Shown here one piece after another: positions 63,980 to 64,000 of a DNA stretch of 64,000 bases. The DNA is from Aurantiacibacter gangjinensis (GTDB taxonomy: Bacteria; Pseudomonadota; Alphaproteobacteria; Sphingomonadales; Sphingomonadaceae), in the NCBI RefSeq assembly GCF_001886695.1, contig NZ_CP018097.1, positions 2,375,001 to 2,439,000 on the forward strand. The letters run 5' to 3'. The notes under the pieces were generated by a model. The model made no database searches. It was given only the letters and a program-made list of their open reading frames with translations, and was not told the origin of the DNA. The translations under genes and the position numbers were made by a program. Positions within the stretch are counted from its first letter, which is position 1; each line of letters opens with the position of its first letter.

Positions 63980-64000
63980 ATGCGCCGCGAGATTACCGGC
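63980..64000 (+). CDS. Start of the next gene, cut by window edge
   Basis: ATG at 63980, reads MRREITG then the window ends. 9 bases after HPr. Possibly an RNA methyltransferase of the TrmH/SpoU type found after HPr in sphingomonads, but seven residues cannot show this. Confidence 0.35.

Overview
The window looks like core chromosome of a GC-rich alphaproteobacterium, most likely a sphingomonad of the Erythrobacteraceae type. The pointers are a CcrM (GANTC) methyltransferase linked to rnhB, a ChvG/ChvI two-component pair beside pckA and a short HprK/RapZ/EIIA/HPr module, a split PntAa/PntAb/PntB transhydrogenase preceded by a tiny aa3-oxidase subunit IV gene, and a TonB-like protein. The family placement is an inference from gene content. 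Coding density is very high: no gap between genes exceeds 300 bases. I found no tRNA, rRNA, insertion sequence, prophage or CRISPR array.

Layout. 0-5 kb: 3' part of the F1 ATP synthase operon (atpA partial, atpG, atpD, a short atpC), then a lipoprotein-like methyltransferase and a small HNH protein. 5.4-14.7 kb: an envelope-polysaccharide cluster (two GT39-like and two GT2 enzymes, one GT4-like enzyme, a flippase, a methyltransferase) with a DMT transporter. 14.8-17.9 kb: cpaF, a small membrane protein, a second DMT transporter and an entericidin-like lipoprotein. 17.9-20.1 kb: a trimeric autotransporter adhesin. 20.3-25.3 kb: DUF938 methyltransferase, ABA4-like protein, NAD(P)-binding protein, dgt, a racemase-like protein and a secreted subtilase. 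25.5-30.3 kb: the pnt operon with three lipoprotein genes inserted in it. 30.5-38.8 kb: an NtrC-like regulator, folP, ccrM, an unknown gene, an SDR, rnhB, a PQQ-type sugar dehydrogenase and a GNAT. 38.8-42 kb: DUF1285, a Nudix CoA pyrophosphatase, cca and a secreted two-repeat protein. 42.1-48 kb: parC, a bacterial voltage-gated sodium channel, a DJ-1/PfpI protein and an MscS channel. 47.8-51.3 kb: ferredoxin, two cysteine desulfurases and an alpha/beta hydrolase. 51.5-57.5 kb: TonB, a DUF885 protein, an EEP-family protein, glutaminyl cyclotransferase and two DUF937-like proteins. 57.6-64 kb: pckA divergent from chvI-chvG-hprK-rapZ-EIIA-HPr.

The PTS-type proteins at the right end form a regulatory rather than a sugar-transport set: HPr keeps both the His and the regulatory Ser, HprK has only the catalytic domain, and no EIIB/EIIC is seen. 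ChvG/ChvI and divergent pckA next to it suggest linked control of envelope stress and gluconeogenesis.

The most unusual structures are small dispersed palindromic or direct-repeat elements in intergenic DNA. They include two inside the atp operon and a two-copy family defined by 82-bp-spaced GTCAACTT repeats. Other notable points are five GANTC sites upstream of ccrM, the three lipoprotein genes inside the pnt operon, a racemase homologue that appears to lack both catalytic residues, an NtrC-type protein with a broken GAFTGA motif, and divergent genes whose start codons share the same CATG. I did not find a convincing new multi-gene system; the window is mostly conserved housekeeping DNA.
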